Program-made: the position numbers and the translations under genes
Source of the DNA: UBA5072 sp041737175
Lineage (GTDB): Bacteria; Bacteroidota; Bacteroidia; Bacteroidales; UBA10428
Reading direction: 5' to 3'
Assembly: GCA_041737175.1 (NCBI GenBank)
Contig: JBGSSF010000006.1
Location: 1-64,000 of the forward strand
Length of the DNA stretch: 64,000 bases
In this document: positions 1 through 7,810 of the stretch, in pieces
Layout of the letters: the number at the start of each line of letters is the position of its first letter
Numbering within the stretch: position 1 is the stretch's first letter
Notes under the pieces: generated by a model
Seen by the model: the letters and a program-made list of their open reading frames with translations, nothing else
The model's database searches: none
Told to the model about the DNA's origin: nothing

Positions 1-1
1 A

Positions 2-139
2 CACCTTCATTCTCAGGGTAAGCAAATAGTTATTCGCTGGCATTACGAAGAAGATGATGAAGATATGCTTGAGGTAGGTCGTGAAATGTCAAGGATGTCA
101 AAATTTCCCTTTGAATATATTGAGATTAAGTTCAAATAA
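2..139 (+). CDS. SiaC-like regulatory phosphoprotein (DUF1987), C-terminal end
   Basis: This is the last 45 codons of a gene that begins before the window. The visible end reads HLHSQGKQIVIRWHYEEDDE, then DMLEVGREMSRMSKFPFEYI. That matches the C-terminus of SiaC/DUF1987 proteins, where a V-x-W-H-Y-E-E-D-D-E-D-M strand-turn is followed by a helix and a final strand. SiaC of Pseudomonas is a small STAS-like protein whose phosphorylation is set by a kinase (SiaB) and a SpoIIE/PP2C phosphatase (SiaA) and controls a diguanylate cyclase. Partners in Bacteroidota are less clear. A SpoIIE-type phosphatase lies 15 kb downstream in this window. The family call rests on the C-terminal third only. Confidence 0.75.
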   Translation, partial: HLHSQGKQIVIRWHYEEDDEDMLEVGREMSRMSKFPFEYIEIKFK

Positions 140-216
140 AATAGTCTCTTTCATAAAGTCTTCTTCGATATTCATCATTCCTTGTTCCTTGTTCAGTGTT
201 CAAATAATTAAAATGC

Positions 217-280
217 AAAAGCCCGCTTGATTTTTCAAGCGGGTTTACAGCCATTTCCTTAGTCCGTGGGAGGACCGAAC
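217..280 (-). repeat. Duplicate of the tRNA-Glu 3' end plus its terminator
   Basis: This 64-bp stretch repeats 379-442 with few differences. It carries the hairpin CCCGCTTGA-TTTTT-TCAAGCGGG (222-243), the spacer TTTACAGCCATTTCC, and the complement of the tRNA 3' acceptor (AGTCCGTGGGA). No full tRNA follows it. It is either the scar of an integration at the tRNA 3' end or a decayed tandem tRNA copy. Confidence 0.8.
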
Positions 281-284
281 AACT

Positions 285-303
285 AAAGCTCCGGTGGAGC
301 TTT
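285..303 (+). terminator. Terminator-like hairpin AAAGCTCC-GGT-GGAGCTTT
   Basis: A perfect 8-bp stem with a 3-nt loop is followed by TTATTT on the plus strand. It lies between the two tRNA-Glu remnants. It could end plus-strand transcription from the SiaC-like gene, or be part of the repeat. Confidence 0.4.
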
Positions 304-343
304 TTATTTGAGGGGCCAGGTCGTGCGCGAGCCGCGCGCAGGC

Positions 344-370
344 CGGGTGTTCGATTCCCCCACGGACCAG
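344..370 (+). pseudogene. Inverted tRNA-Glu 3' fragment (T-arm and acceptor)
   Basis: The plus strand reads GGGTG-TTCGATT-CCCCC-ACGGACCA, a T-arm with one mismatch followed by the acceptor strand. It closely resembles the 3' end of the intact tRNA-Glu encoded on the other strand at 422-493. No D-arm or anticodon arm precedes it; the upstream bases are a G+C-rich stretch (TCGTGCGCGAGCCGCGCGC) unlike the tRNA. With the copy at 217-280 it forms an inverted pair (GTCCGTGGG...CCCACGGAC). Confidence 0.6.
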
Positions 371-375
371 TCAAA

Positions 376-405
376 TGAAAAAACCCGCTTGATTTTTCAA
401 GCGGG
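376..405 (-). terminator. Rho-independent terminator of tRNA-Glu
   Basis: On the minus strand, just downstream of tRNA-Glu, a perfect 9-bp stem CCCGCTTGA/TCAAGCGGG with an AAAA-type loop is followed by a run of six or seven T. This is a standard intrinsic terminator. A second copy sits at 217-243. Confidence 0.85.
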
Positions 406-421
406 TTTACAGCCATTTCCG

Positions 422-493
422 TAGTCCGTGGGGGAATCGAACCCCCGTTACCAGGATGAAAACCTGACGTCCTAACCCCTAGACGAACGGACC
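422..493 (-). tRNA. tRNA-Glu (anticodon TTC)
   Basis: The minus strand folds into a full cloverleaf. The acceptor GGTCCGT pairs with ACGGACT (first pair G-U), the D-arm region is CGTCTAGGGGTTAGGACG, the anticodon stem TCAGG/CCTGG holds the loop TTTTCAT with anticodon TTC, and the T-arm is GGGGG-TTCGATT-CCCCC. CCA is not encoded. A matching promoter lies just upstream (522-552) and a terminator just downstream (376-405), so this is a single-gene transcription unit. Confidence 0.96.
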
Positions 494-521
494 AGAATGT
501 TCCTTATTCGGAACGGGTTTG

Positions 522-552
522 CAAAAGTAAAATAAAATTTTGATGCGGCAAA
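522..552 (-). promoter_or_regulatory. Bacteroidota sigma-A promoter of tRNA-Glu
   Basis: On the minus strand TTTG (552-549) is followed by a 19-nt spacer and TACTTTTG (529-522). This matches the Bacteroidota -33/-7 consensus TTTG-N19-TAnnTTTG exactly. It places the start of transcription about 20 bases before the tRNA 5' end. Confidence 0.8.
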
Positions 553-588
553 TAAATTTTGGGAAATTCTTGTTGTTTATTAACCCAC

Positions 589-650
589 CGCTTCAAGGGT
601 CCTCCCGCCTTCGCATAAAGCTTCGGCGGGCAAGCTGGACCGCTTGAAGG
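589..650. repeat. Dispersed inverted repeat (CTTCAAG...CTTGAAG)
   Basis: Arms CTTCAAGGGTCC and GGACCGCTTGAAG enclose an inner stem CCGCC...GGCGG. A shorter relative lies at 11331-11361. It sits between the tRNA promoter and the end of the next minus-strand gene and may act as a terminator hairpin. Confidence 0.6.
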
Positions 651-655
651 TTACA

Positions 656-1219
656 TTACTTTTTGGGGATCCATTTCACCATGATCTCGGTGATGGGATA
701 GCCCTTCGTCAGTGATTTCGGTATGGTGACGGTAACCTGTTCCACTCCATGAATTTCCATGGCCTTTTCGATCCAACCCGCAATACGCGCTTCTATCAGG
801 GCATTAGGCTCTTCAAAGCGAGTGATGTGCAATACAACAAAATTTTCTCCTTTCTCTACCACGCACATATCTGATGGCTGGTAATAGGTTGTGAAGATCC
901 TGCCGGCCCGCTCAATGATAAAATGCGGCGAAGCTGCCTTGATGAAAAATTTATAGATTCCGTTAAGCGCTGTTTCGGCGCTGTATCTCCCACATTGCCA
1001 TGCACCTTCCTGGGCATCCTTGAATACAATTTTGCCCAGCGCCTCAGTAGGCAGGATGGCAGCATCACGCAGGGAATACCAGTTGGAAGGCATCACACCT
1101 CCGGCAAATATATGCTTTGAAGTTTCGGGCAAGGATTCCATCCACTCGGTATATTTTTCGGGATGGAACTTTTTAATGTAATCGGGAATGCTTTTAACGG
1201 CTGAACCTTTTATTTCCAT
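656..1219 (-). CDS. Conserved hypothetical protein, DUF2378/TIGR02265-like
   Basis: A soluble protein of 187 residues with no signal peptide or membrane segment. Visible features are an N-terminal MEIKGSAVKSIPDYIKKFHP, a SLPETSKHIF segment, GAWQCGRYSAETALNGIYK in the middle, then a tail with REPEATED beta-strand character ending ITEIMVKWIPKK. From memory this layout matches small Bacteroidota proteins placed near the DUF2378/TIGR02265 family, whose role is unknown. It is followed downstream by the tRNA-Glu repeats, and mpl lies 41 bp upstream on the same strand, so the two may be cotranscribed. No function can be given. Confidence 0.6.
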   Translation of the reverse strand: MEIKGSAVKSIPDYIKKFHPEKYTEWMESLPETSKHIFAGGVMPSNWYSLRDAAILPTEALGKIVFKDAQEGAWQCGRYSAETALNGIYKFFIKAASPHFIIERAGRIFTTYYQPSDMCVVEKGENFVVLHITRFEEPNALIEARIAGWIEKAMEIHGVEQVTVTIPKSLTKGYPITEIMVKWIPKK

Positions 1220-1260
1220 GGTTTAGGGATTTTGACAGGTTAAATTATGTTTACTCCGGA

Positions 1261-2622
1261 TTATGTACGCAAAATGTTATCCGAAAGTTCCTTAAAGTTT
1301 ATGCCCGAAAAAGTTCCCGAACTCATGAGCAGAAGCACCATATTATCACCAGCTGTGGCATAGATCCAGGATTCCAGCTCATTCTTATCGGTGAATACCT
1401 GCAGATTCTTTTTGTCAAGTGCTTCAAAAACTTCCTCCTTCGAGATCATCCTGAGCCGCTTGTGCAGTATGGTCTCCGGATTATAGAAAACTGCGCAGTC
1501 ATCAGCCCCGTCCATGGTATGACGGTAAAAATCCAGGAATTTGCGGTCGAGGCTGCTGTAAGTATGGAGTTCCAGGCAAGCTATCATTCTGCGATCGCTG
1601 AACTGCTCCCTGACTGCCTTTACGGTTGCCTCCACCTTGGAGGGAGAATGCGCAAAATCAAGGTATATTGCCGTGCGTTCATTCCGGCCCAATAGCTGCA
1701 ATCGCTTGCCTGCCCCGCCGAAATTTGTCATGGCGCCGAAAAACTGATCATCGGTGAGTCCAAGCCGACTGCAGATCCTGCGCGCGCCTTCCATGTTCTG
1801 CATGTTGTGCCGGCCAAACACCATGAGGGGGTAGGACCGGTCACCCCGCCTGATATAACTTGTTTCTCTATCCAAATAATAATCCGGTGTCGTGTAGGGT
1901 TCCTTGCTGATACGGGGATTCACTTTTTCCGCAAGTGCCTTCAGCTCAGCATCCTCAGAGCAGTATACCAGGTTTGATCCTTCCGGCATGTTGCTGATGA
2001 AGATCCTGAACTGATCTACATATCCCTCCCAGGTGGGGAAAACATTGATGTGATCCCAGGCAATCCCGCTGATCAGGGCGATCTGCGGCTGGTATAAATG
2101 AAATTTGGGACGCGGATCCAGGCAAGAAGATAAATACTCATCCCCTTCGAAAACCGCAATGCGGGTGTCGGGCGACAAACTGACCATATTGTCAAATCCT
2201 TCCAGCCGGGACCCTACCATGTGATCGAACTGATGACCATTGTACCGCAGCGCATGCATGACCATGGATGTGATGGTTGTTTTTCCGTGGCTCCCCGCGA
2301 TGACCACCCTGGTTTTATCCATGGTTTCATGGTAAAGAAATTCCGGGTAGGAATACACTTTAATGTTCATCTCCAGCGCCTTTTTCAGCTCCGGGTTGTC
2401 GCTGTGCGCATGCATGCCCAGGATAACCGCGTCGAGGTCAGCGTTGATCCTGTCGGGGAACCAGCCGTATCCGGAAGGCAGCAAACCTGCCTTTTCCAGT
2501 TGCGCTTTGGCGGGATCAAAAATTTCGTCATCCGAACCGGAGACGCGGTTCCCCCTTTGCTGCATGGCAATGGCCAGACTATGCATGGCGGCGCCTCCGA
2601 TGGCAATAAAATGCAATTTCAT
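1261..2622 (-). CDS. mpl: Mur ligase, UDP-MurNAc:L-Ala-gamma-D-Glu-mDAP ligase (Mpl type)
   Basis: A 453-residue cytoplasmic ATP-dependent Mur ligase. It opens with a Rossmann-like UDP-binding motif HFIAIGGAAMHSLA, has the ATP loop GSHGKTTITSM near residue 110, the EGDEY motif and the AWDHINVFPT segment of the central domain, and a C-terminal domain with DFAHSPSKVEAT. The IGG-AMxxLA start and GHQFDHMVGS segment fit Mpl, which reattaches recycled murein tripeptide to UDP-MurNAc, better than MurC, which would have GxGMSG. The call implies peptidoglycan recycling with meso-DAP. Two small membrane-protein genes precede it, the nearest 4 bp away, so it is probably the third gene of that unit. MurC is the main alternative. 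Confidence 0.85.
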   Translation of the reverse strand: MKLHFIAIGGAAMHSLAIAMQQRGNRVSGSDDEIFDPAKAQLEKAGLLPSGYGWFPDRINADLDAVILGMHAHSDNPELKKALEMNIKVYSYPEFLYHETMDKTRVVIAGSHGKTTITSMVMHALRYNGHQFDHMVGSRLEGFDNMVSLSPDTRIAVFEGDEYLSSCLDPRPKFHLYQPQIALISGIAWDHINVFPTWEGYVDQFRIFISNMPEGSNLVYCSEDAELKALAEKVNPRISKEPYTTPDYYLDRETSYIRRGDRSYPLMVFGRHNMQNMEGARRICSRLGLTDDQFFGAMTNFGGAGKRLQLLGRNERTAIYLDFAHSPSKVEATVKAVREQFSDRRMIACLELHTYSSLDRKFLDFYRHTMDGADDCAVFYNPETILHKRLRMISKEEVFEALDKKNLQVFTDKNELESWIYATAGDNMVLLLMSSGTFSGINFKELSDNILRT

Positions 2623-2626
2623 AGGA

Positions 2627-3055
2627 TTAATGTATTAGCTGACGGACAAGAGACACAAAAAACGGCCAGAAACATAAAATAAAAAGAAAAGATGAGCATA
2701 AAGCATCAGACAAAATTGCAATCCGGAGTTTTTCAGATCTGGTGTAAAGCGCAAGAAGACTTCCGGTAATGCGCATCAATAGCTGTAGCAAGAAAAATGA
2801 GAATATCCTGATTCCATAGGGATTATAATTCCTGGCCTGGTCAAATTCCAAACGAACGATCTCGGAAAAACTGCGGGATAAACCTGTGCTGGGAAGCGTC
2901 TGACCAGTAAGCCATACTCCTGCCGACGGCACAGGATGCCTACTCCCCTCTGCGCTGAAAATGAAAGAATATAGAATAAGAATAACAATGAGACCTGCAA
3001 AGATCAGGTTAATGATCAAATAGTTATTCTTCCGGATTCTCAGATTCACTTTCAA
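2627..3055 (-). CDS. DUF2752-like membrane protein
   Basis: A 142-residue protein with an N-terminal transmembrane helix (about 13-33) and two hydrophobic helices in the second half (about 85-105 and 115-138). The central segment LPSTGLSRSFSEIVRLEFDQ followed by ARNYNPYG matches DUF2752, whose usual form is CPGCGLTRAF...G(D/N)...A...NP. The two cysteines are replaced here, giving LPSTG instead of CPxCG. Its start overlaps the end of the DUF4190-like gene by 32 bp, and mpl follows after 4 bp. The role of DUF2752 is unknown. Confidence 0.65.
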   Translation of the reverse strand: MKVNLRIRKNNYLIINLIFAGLIVILILYSFIFSAEGSRHPVPSAGVWLTGQTLPSTGLSRSFSEIVRLEFDQARNYNPYGIRIFSFFLLQLLMRITGSLLALYTRSEKLRIAILSDALCSSFLFILCFWPFFVSLVRQLIH

Positions 3056-3491
3056 GTGATTTCAGGCTGTCTGTCATTTGATCCAGATTACTGGGAGCGT
3101 GTTCATCCCAGGCAGCTGTATCGCTTTCCAGATCATGCAACACATCATTGGCTCCTTCTTCAATATCTTCGAATTGTATCTCACCATTCGTGCCTTCGCG
3201 GATCATTTCCTTGACAAAACTGGCGCCGTGGCGTGTTATGGTGAACCCGACAACGGTTGCAAATACAAGGCCCACAATCGAACATACGAGCGCTGCAATG
3301 ATCAAATTTCGCGGCCCGTGACCCCGGTTGGCCTGGGAAAGCGCCACCAGGCTCAGCACAATGCCGATAATGCCGAACAGGATCCCGATGTAAAACGTAC
3401 AGGGAATGATTCCCATGGGTATGGCCATTATTCCCATCACCAGACCGGCAATGCCCAATCCCTGTCCGGCGTTACTCTTGTGCTCTTCCAT
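3024..3491 (-). CDS. DUF4190-like membrane protein
   Basis: A protein of 155 residues if started at MEEHKSNAGQGLGIAGLVMG; a longer reading (to 3572) adds an implausible hydrophobic extension. Two Gly-rich transmembrane hairpins (GLGIAGLVMGIMAIPMGIIP and IGILFGIIGIVLSLVALSQA, then NLIIAALVCSIVGLVFATVV) are typical of DUF4190. An acidic Ser/Glu-rich cytoplasmic or periplasmic tail (about 100-155) follows. The gene overlaps the DUF2752-like gene and leads a probable three-gene unit ending in mpl. No function is known. Confidence 0.65.
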   Translation of the reverse strand: MEEHKSNAGQGLGIAGLVMGIMAIPMGIIPCTFYIGILFGIIGIVLSLVALSQANRGHGPRNLIIAALVCSIVGLVFATVVGFTITRHGASFVKEMIREGTNGEIQFEDIEEGANDVLHDLESDTAAWDEHAPSNLDQMTDSLKSLESESENPEE

Positions 3492-3534
3492 AAGTTGAGT
3501 GTTTGTAGTCAAATATAGTGATAATTGGGGAAAA

Positions 3535-3677
3535 AGCAATACGGCGTAGTTACAAACTACGCCTAGCAGCATGGTTTAGGGGTTTAGGCTGTAGGCTATA
3601 GGCTATAGGCTATAGGCTGCATAACTGCATGACTGCACAACTGCAAGACTGCAAAACTGCAAGACTGCAAGACTTGT
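3535..3677. repeat. Palindrome and two minisatellites in a gene gap
   Basis: A palindrome GGCGTAGTT-ACA-AACTACGCC (about 3543-3563) is followed by TAGGCTGTAGGCTATAGGC units (3590-3618) and then (GACTGCA/CAAGACTG)n to 3673. The same two minisatellite types recur in the same order at 32640-32795, downstream of pyrH. No ORF or RNA gene is visible. Confidence 0.75.
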
Positions 3678-3678
3678 C

Positions 3679-5820
3679 CTAATTATGCAACGTTTCCAAA
3701 AGCGCTTCCAGTATCCTCCGTGCCGCTGCCGATACCGATGTGCCGGGTCCGAAGATACCCACGACACCTGCCTTATACAGGAATTCATAATCCTGTGCGG
3801 GGATCACACCGCCCACGATCACCATGATGTCGTCGCGGCCAAGTTTTTTGAGCTCCCTGATCACCTGCGGCACCAGGGTCTTGTGACCACCGGCCAGACT
3901 TGAAATGCCCAGCACGTGTACATCATTTTCCACAGCCTGCCGGGCTGCCTCCGACGGGGTCTGGAACAATGGACCGATGTCGACATCAAAGCCGATATCG
4001 GCATACCCGGTGGAAACCACCTTGGCTCCGCGGTCGTGCCCGTCCTGTCCCATTTTCGCGATCATGATCCGGGGCTGTCTGCCTTCACGCCGGGCGAAAT
4101 CCTGGCATAATCCGCGGGCAATGACATAGCTTTCCTCTCCGGCCGATTCGGATGAATAGATCCCCGAAATGGAGCGGATGAAAGCCTTATAGCGGCCGCT
4201 TACCTTTTCAACGGCAGAGGAAATCTCGCCCAGAGTAGCCCGTTGTTTGGCCGCCTCTACGGATAATTCGAGCAAATTACCTTCCCCGGTTCTCACGGCT
4301 TCGGTGATCCGGTCGAGAGCATGTTCCACTGCCGCCTGGTCGCGGTTTGCCCTTACCTCATTCAGCCTTTTGATCTGCGCTTCCCGCACTGCGTCGTTAT
4401 CCACTTCGAGAATATCAATGGGATCTTCCTTGTCGAGACGGTACTTATTGACCCCGACAATAATGTCCTTTTTGGCATCGATACGTGCCTGCTTCCTGGC
4501 TGCGGCCTCTTCGATGCGCATTTTAGGCAATCCCGTCTCGATGGCTTTGGCCATACCCCCGAGGTCTTCGATTTCACGGATCAGTGACCATGCCCTGTGT
4601 GCAATTTCATGGGTTAGGTATTCCACGTAATACGAACCGGCCCAGGGATCCACACATTTGGTGATGTGGGTTTCTTCCTGGAGGTATATTTGCGTATTGC
4701 GGGCTATGCGGGCGGAAAAATCAGTCGGTAGTGCAATGGCCTCATCCAGCGCATTGGTGTGAAGGCTTTGTGTGTGTCCCAAAGCGGCTGCCATGGCTTC
4801 GATGCAGGTACGCGTCACATTGTTGAACGGATCCTGCTCGGTGAGGCTCCATCCCGATGTCTGACAATGGGTGCGTAGCGCCAGGGATTTTGGATTCTTC
4901 GGATTGAACTGGTTTACGATCTTTGCCCACAGCATCCGTGCAGCGCGCATCTTGGCAATTTCCATGAAGTGGTTCATGCCGATGGCCCAGAAAAACGAAA
5001 GCCGCGGGGCAAAGGAATCAATATCCAGTCCGGCTTTAACACCCGTACGAAGATATTCCAGTCCGTCCGCCAAGGTATAGGCCAGCTCCAGATCGGCTGT
5101 AGCGCCGGTTTCCTGCATATGGTAACCCGAAATGCTGATGGAATTGAATTTGGGCATGTACTGCGAAGTGTACCTGAAAATATCCGCGATGATGCGCATG
5201 GAGGTTTCAGGAGGATATATATAGGTGTTCCTTACCATGAACTCCTTGAGTATGTCGTTCTGCATGGTGCCGCTCAGCTCTTCGAGCCTTGCCCCCTGTT
5301 CCAGCGCAGTGACGATATAAAAAGCCATGATGGGAAGCACGGCCCCGTTCATGGTCATGGAAACCGACATTTTGTTCAGCGGTATCTGATCGAACAGGAT
5401 CTTCATGTCGAGGACCGAATCGATCGCCACCCCGGCCTTCCCCACATCACCCACCACCCTTTCATGATCCGAATCGTATCCCCGATGGGTCGCCAGGTCA
5501 AAGGCAACCGACAGCCCTTTTTGTCCGGCTGCCAGGTTACGCCTGTAGAAGGCATTGGACTCCTCAGCAGTGGAGAAACCGGCATACTGCCTGATCGTCC
5601 ATGGTTTCATCACGTACATGCCGGAATAGGGTCCGCGGAGATAGGGAGGAATGCCGGCAGCGTAAGAAAGATGTTCCATGTGTTCCAGGTCCGCTGCAGT
5701 AAACACTGGCTTCACCGGTATCTGCTCGGCTGTCAGCCAGGGTTCGGCATCAGCGGGCGGTGATAGTTTCTGTGCAGAAGTGAGGTTTTTAATTTGTATG
5801 TTTTTAAAATCCGGTTTCAT
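3679..5820 (-). CDS. mutB: Methylmalonyl-CoA mutase large (catalytic) subunit
   Basis: A 713-residue adenosylcobalamin-dependent mutase that interconverts succinyl-CoA and (R)-methylmalonyl-CoA, the key step to propionate or from propionyl-CoA. An N-terminal substrate-binding TIM barrel (about 50-560) includes RGPYSGMYVMKPWTIRQYAG and AFDLATHRGYDSDHERV. A C-terminal B12-binding domain (about 580-710) carries the cobalt-ligand motif DGHDRG in KMGQDGHDRGAKVV, then GGHKTLVP and GGVIP. Length is normal. The small subunit lies directly upstream on the same strand, 107 bp away, with a long inverted repeat in the gap. Confidence 0.97.
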   Translation of the reverse strand: MKPDFKNIQIKNLTSAQKLSPPADAEPWLTAEQIPVKPVFTAADLEHMEHLSYAAGIPPYLRGPYSGMYVMKPWTIRQYAGFSTAEESNAFYRRNLAAGQKGLSVAFDLATHRGYDSDHERVVGDVGKAGVAIDSVLDMKILFDQIPLNKMSVSMTMNGAVLPIMAFYIVTALEQGARLEELSGTMQNDILKEFMVRNTYIYPPETSMRIIADIFRYTSQYMPKFNSISISGYHMQETGATADLELAYTLADGLEYLRTGVKAGLDIDSFAPRLSFFWAIGMNHFMEIAKMRAARMLWAKIVNQFNPKNPKSLALRTHCQTSGWSLTEQDPFNNVTRTCIEAMAAALGHTQSLHTNALDEAIALPTDFSARIARNTQIYLQEETHITKCVDPWAGSYYVEYLTHEIAHRAWSLIREIEDLGGMAKAIETGLPKMRIEEAAARKQARIDAKKDIIVGVNKYRLDKEDPIDILEVDNDAVREAQIKRLNEVRANRDQAAVEHALDRITEAVRTGEGNLLELSVEAAKQRATLGEISSAVEKVSGRYKAFIRSISGIYSSESAGEESYVIARGLCQDFARREGRQPRIMIAKMGQDGHDRGAKVVSTGYADIGFDVDIGPLFQTPSEAARQAVENDVHVLGISSLAGGHKTLVPQVIRELKKLGRDDIMVIVGGVIPAQDYEFLYKAGVVGIFGPGTSVSAAARRILEALLETLHN

Positions 5821-5857
5821 TAGTATTCATTTAGATGGACAATTATTTGTCTTTATT

Positions 5858-5913
5858 ATGCTTCGACTACGCTCAGCATGACATGCCGGTCACCCTGAGC
5901 GAAGTCGAAGGGC
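5858..5913. repeat. Long inverted repeat between the two mutase genes
   Basis: Arms ATGCTTCGACTACGCTCAGC and GTCACCCTGAGCGAAGTCGA face each other, giving a long imperfect hairpin. The CTTCGAC-x-x-CGCTCAG motif is a widespread REP-like bacterial repeat. Here it sits inside an operon, so it could affect the mutA/mutB expression ratio. Confidence 0.7.
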
Positions 5914-5927
5914 GATCTAATTATATT

Positions 5928-7799
5928 TTAACCTATTCCCAATCTGGTATTAAAGTGCCTGAGCGTTTCCAGGACATTCGACCGCAGGTGAATGAATTCC
6001 GTGATGCCCTTTTGTTTGAGCTCCTCCATGGATGCCGGCGCGCCGGCCACAACAATGATGGCCTTACCCCCTGCCAGTGAGGCAACTTCAGGGGCTATCA
6101 CCGTATATTCCTCATCACTGCTGCAAACCACGATGATATCCGCTTTGGCCTGCAAGGCAGCATCAGCACCTTCGGGGATTGTGGCAAACCCTGGATTGTC
6201 AATCACCTCATACCCGGCACAGGCAAAGAAATTGCAGGAGAACTGTGATCGCGCGAGCCGCATGGCCGGATTGCCATATGCAAGCATGAATGCCCTGGGC
6301 CTGCCACCCGGATTTTTCTCAACGGCCAGCCTGAGCTTTTCAAAGCCTTCGGCAGCGCGTCCGCGGGGGAGAGGCTCGGCAATACGTTTATTATTTTTAG
6401 CGGCTTTGCGAAAGGCAATGTCAGGATCCACCTGTTCGAGTATGGCCTCCTGCAAATCCGGATACTGGTTAGTCCCTACAAGGACCTCCCGCCGGGATGC
6501 GATCAACTCCAACCGGCGTGTAACGGTTTTTCTGACTTCTTCCTGTATCTGTCCCTCCGTAAATGCTTTGATATAACCTCCTTTTTCATCCACTTTCAGA
6601 AAGAGCTGCCAGGCGCTTTCAACCAGTGAGGCGGTAAGGGATTCGATATAATAAGATCCGGCCGATGGATCAACGACCCTGTTGAAATAAGCCTCCTCCT
6701 TCAGGATGATCTGGATGTTCCGGGCGATTCTTTCGGAAAAATCGCCGGGTTCATGGTACCACGAATCATAGGGTTTCACCAGCAGTGAATCGCATCCGCC
6801 GAGAATGGCCGACATGGCCTCGGTGGTTAACCGAAGCATGTTCACATGCGGATCGTACAGGGTCTTGTTCCAGTCGGTTGTTATACTGTGAATAAAAACA
6901 GGAGGATATTTTGAATGATCGCTGTCGAATGCGCTCAGAAGCGCTGAAAACAGCAATCTCGCCGCCCGTATCTTTGCAATTTCCATGAAATACTCCGGTC
7001 CCGCGCCCAGGTTCCATTGCAGGTGCTTTACGATATCCACTGTGCTATGCCCCATGCTGGTGAGTCGGGTGAGATATTCTGCCGCCATGGAAAGGCCAAA
7101 GCCGAGTTCCTGTACCAGCGAAGCACCGGAGTCGCTGAAAAGGTTGCTGTTTACAGAAATGACCCTGAACCGGGGCAATTCATTCTCAGCCGTCAACAGC
7201 AGCTTATCGGTTTCCTTAAAATCCTCCTCGGCTGACTTGTAAAAGCCTCCGGAAGCAGTCAGTTGACCGACAACATCGTAACCCAGGGAACCGGATACCT
7301 GAGCGGATGGCTGACCGGATTCTTCCAGGGTCTTCAATAAATAATCGAGAATATCACGGGCATTCTCCCCGGTGATAAAATTCAGACCCGTGTTTTTTAT
7401 ATCGATTGTGGAGATCAGCTTTCTGAAGTCATGAAAATAGAGATCTCCCATTGCGGAGAGGTCAAAACCTACGGAGGTGACACCCCTGTCAACTGCCATT
7501 TTGGCCTTTTGCGATGCGGTTCCAGTGTCAAATACCCTGAAGTCCTGCCTGATCTCCCAGGAATTGTCAGCGGTCCTGCTCCCCCGGATATATGGAAAAC
7601 TGCCGGGCGGAACGTTGGTATAAGGCAGATCAATAAGATCTTCAGCCGTATAATAAGGTTTGATCTTCAGGTTTTCGAGAGTTTTCCAGATCAGTTTCTT
7701 CTCGTAATCAGCGCCCTTCAGATCCTCCCTGACCTTTGCCTCCCATTCGGCAATGCTTACCGGAGGAAATTCAGCAAAGAGTTTTTCGCGTTCGTTCAT
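5928..7799 (-). CDS. mutA: Methylmalonyl-CoA mutase small subunit
   Basis: A protein of 623 residues, counting from MNEREKLF; an upstream ATG at 7838 would overlap the fumarase gene and adds no family sequence. It follows the large-subunit fold: the barrel includes NVPPGSFPYIRGSRT and MEIAKIRAARLLFSALLSAF, and a C-terminal B12-like domain (about 490-620) lacks the Asp-x-His-x2-Gly cobalt ligand, as expected for the non-catalytic subunit. It pairs with MutB to form the heterodimer. The gene starts 11 bp after the fumC stop on the same strand, so fumC-mutA-mutB may be one unit joining fumarate and succinate metabolism to propionate. Confidence 0.94.
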   Translation of the reverse strand: MNEREKLFAEFPPVSIAEWEAKVREDLKGADYEKKLIWKTLENLKIKPYYTAEDLIDLPYTNVPPGSFPYIRGSRTADNSWEIRQDFRVFDTGTASQKAKMAVDRGVTSVGFDLSAMGDLYFHDFRKLISTIDIKNTGLNFITGENARDILDYLLKTLEESGQPSAQVSGSLGYDVVGQLTASGGFYKSAEEDFKETDKLLLTAENELPRFRVISVNSNLFSDSGASLVQELGFGLSMAAEYLTRLTSMGHSTVDIVKHLQWNLGAGPEYFMEIAKIRAARLLFSALLSAFDSDHSKYPPVFIHSITTDWNKTLYDPHVNMLRLTTEAMSAILGGCDSLLVKPYDSWYHEPGDFSERIARNIQIILKEEAYFNRVVDPSAGSYYIESLTASLVESAWQLFLKVDEKGGYIKAFTEGQIQEEVRKTVTRRLELIASRREVLVGTNQYPDLQEAILEQVDPDIAFRKAAKNNKRIAEPLPRGRAAEGFEKLRLAVEKNPGGRPRAFMLAYGNPAMRLARSQFSCNFFACAGYEVIDNPGFATIPEGADAALQAKADIIVVCSSDEEYTVIAPEVASLAGGKAIIVVAGAPASMEELKQKGITEFIHLRSNVLETLRHFNTRLGIG

Positions 7800-7810
7800 C
7801 GGTATTTTGA

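Noticed and set aside
132..416. Protein-coding gene on the minus strand over the tRNA remnants
   Set aside because: The reading is made of repeated tRNA/terminator sequence (the same peptide appears twice) and carries no protein-like signal.
1261..2622. UDP-MurNAc-L-alanine ligase MurC
   Set aside because: The N-terminal IGGAAMHSLA and the central HQFDHMVGS segments fit Mpl; MurC in Bacteroidota normally lies within the mur/fts cluster, which is not here.
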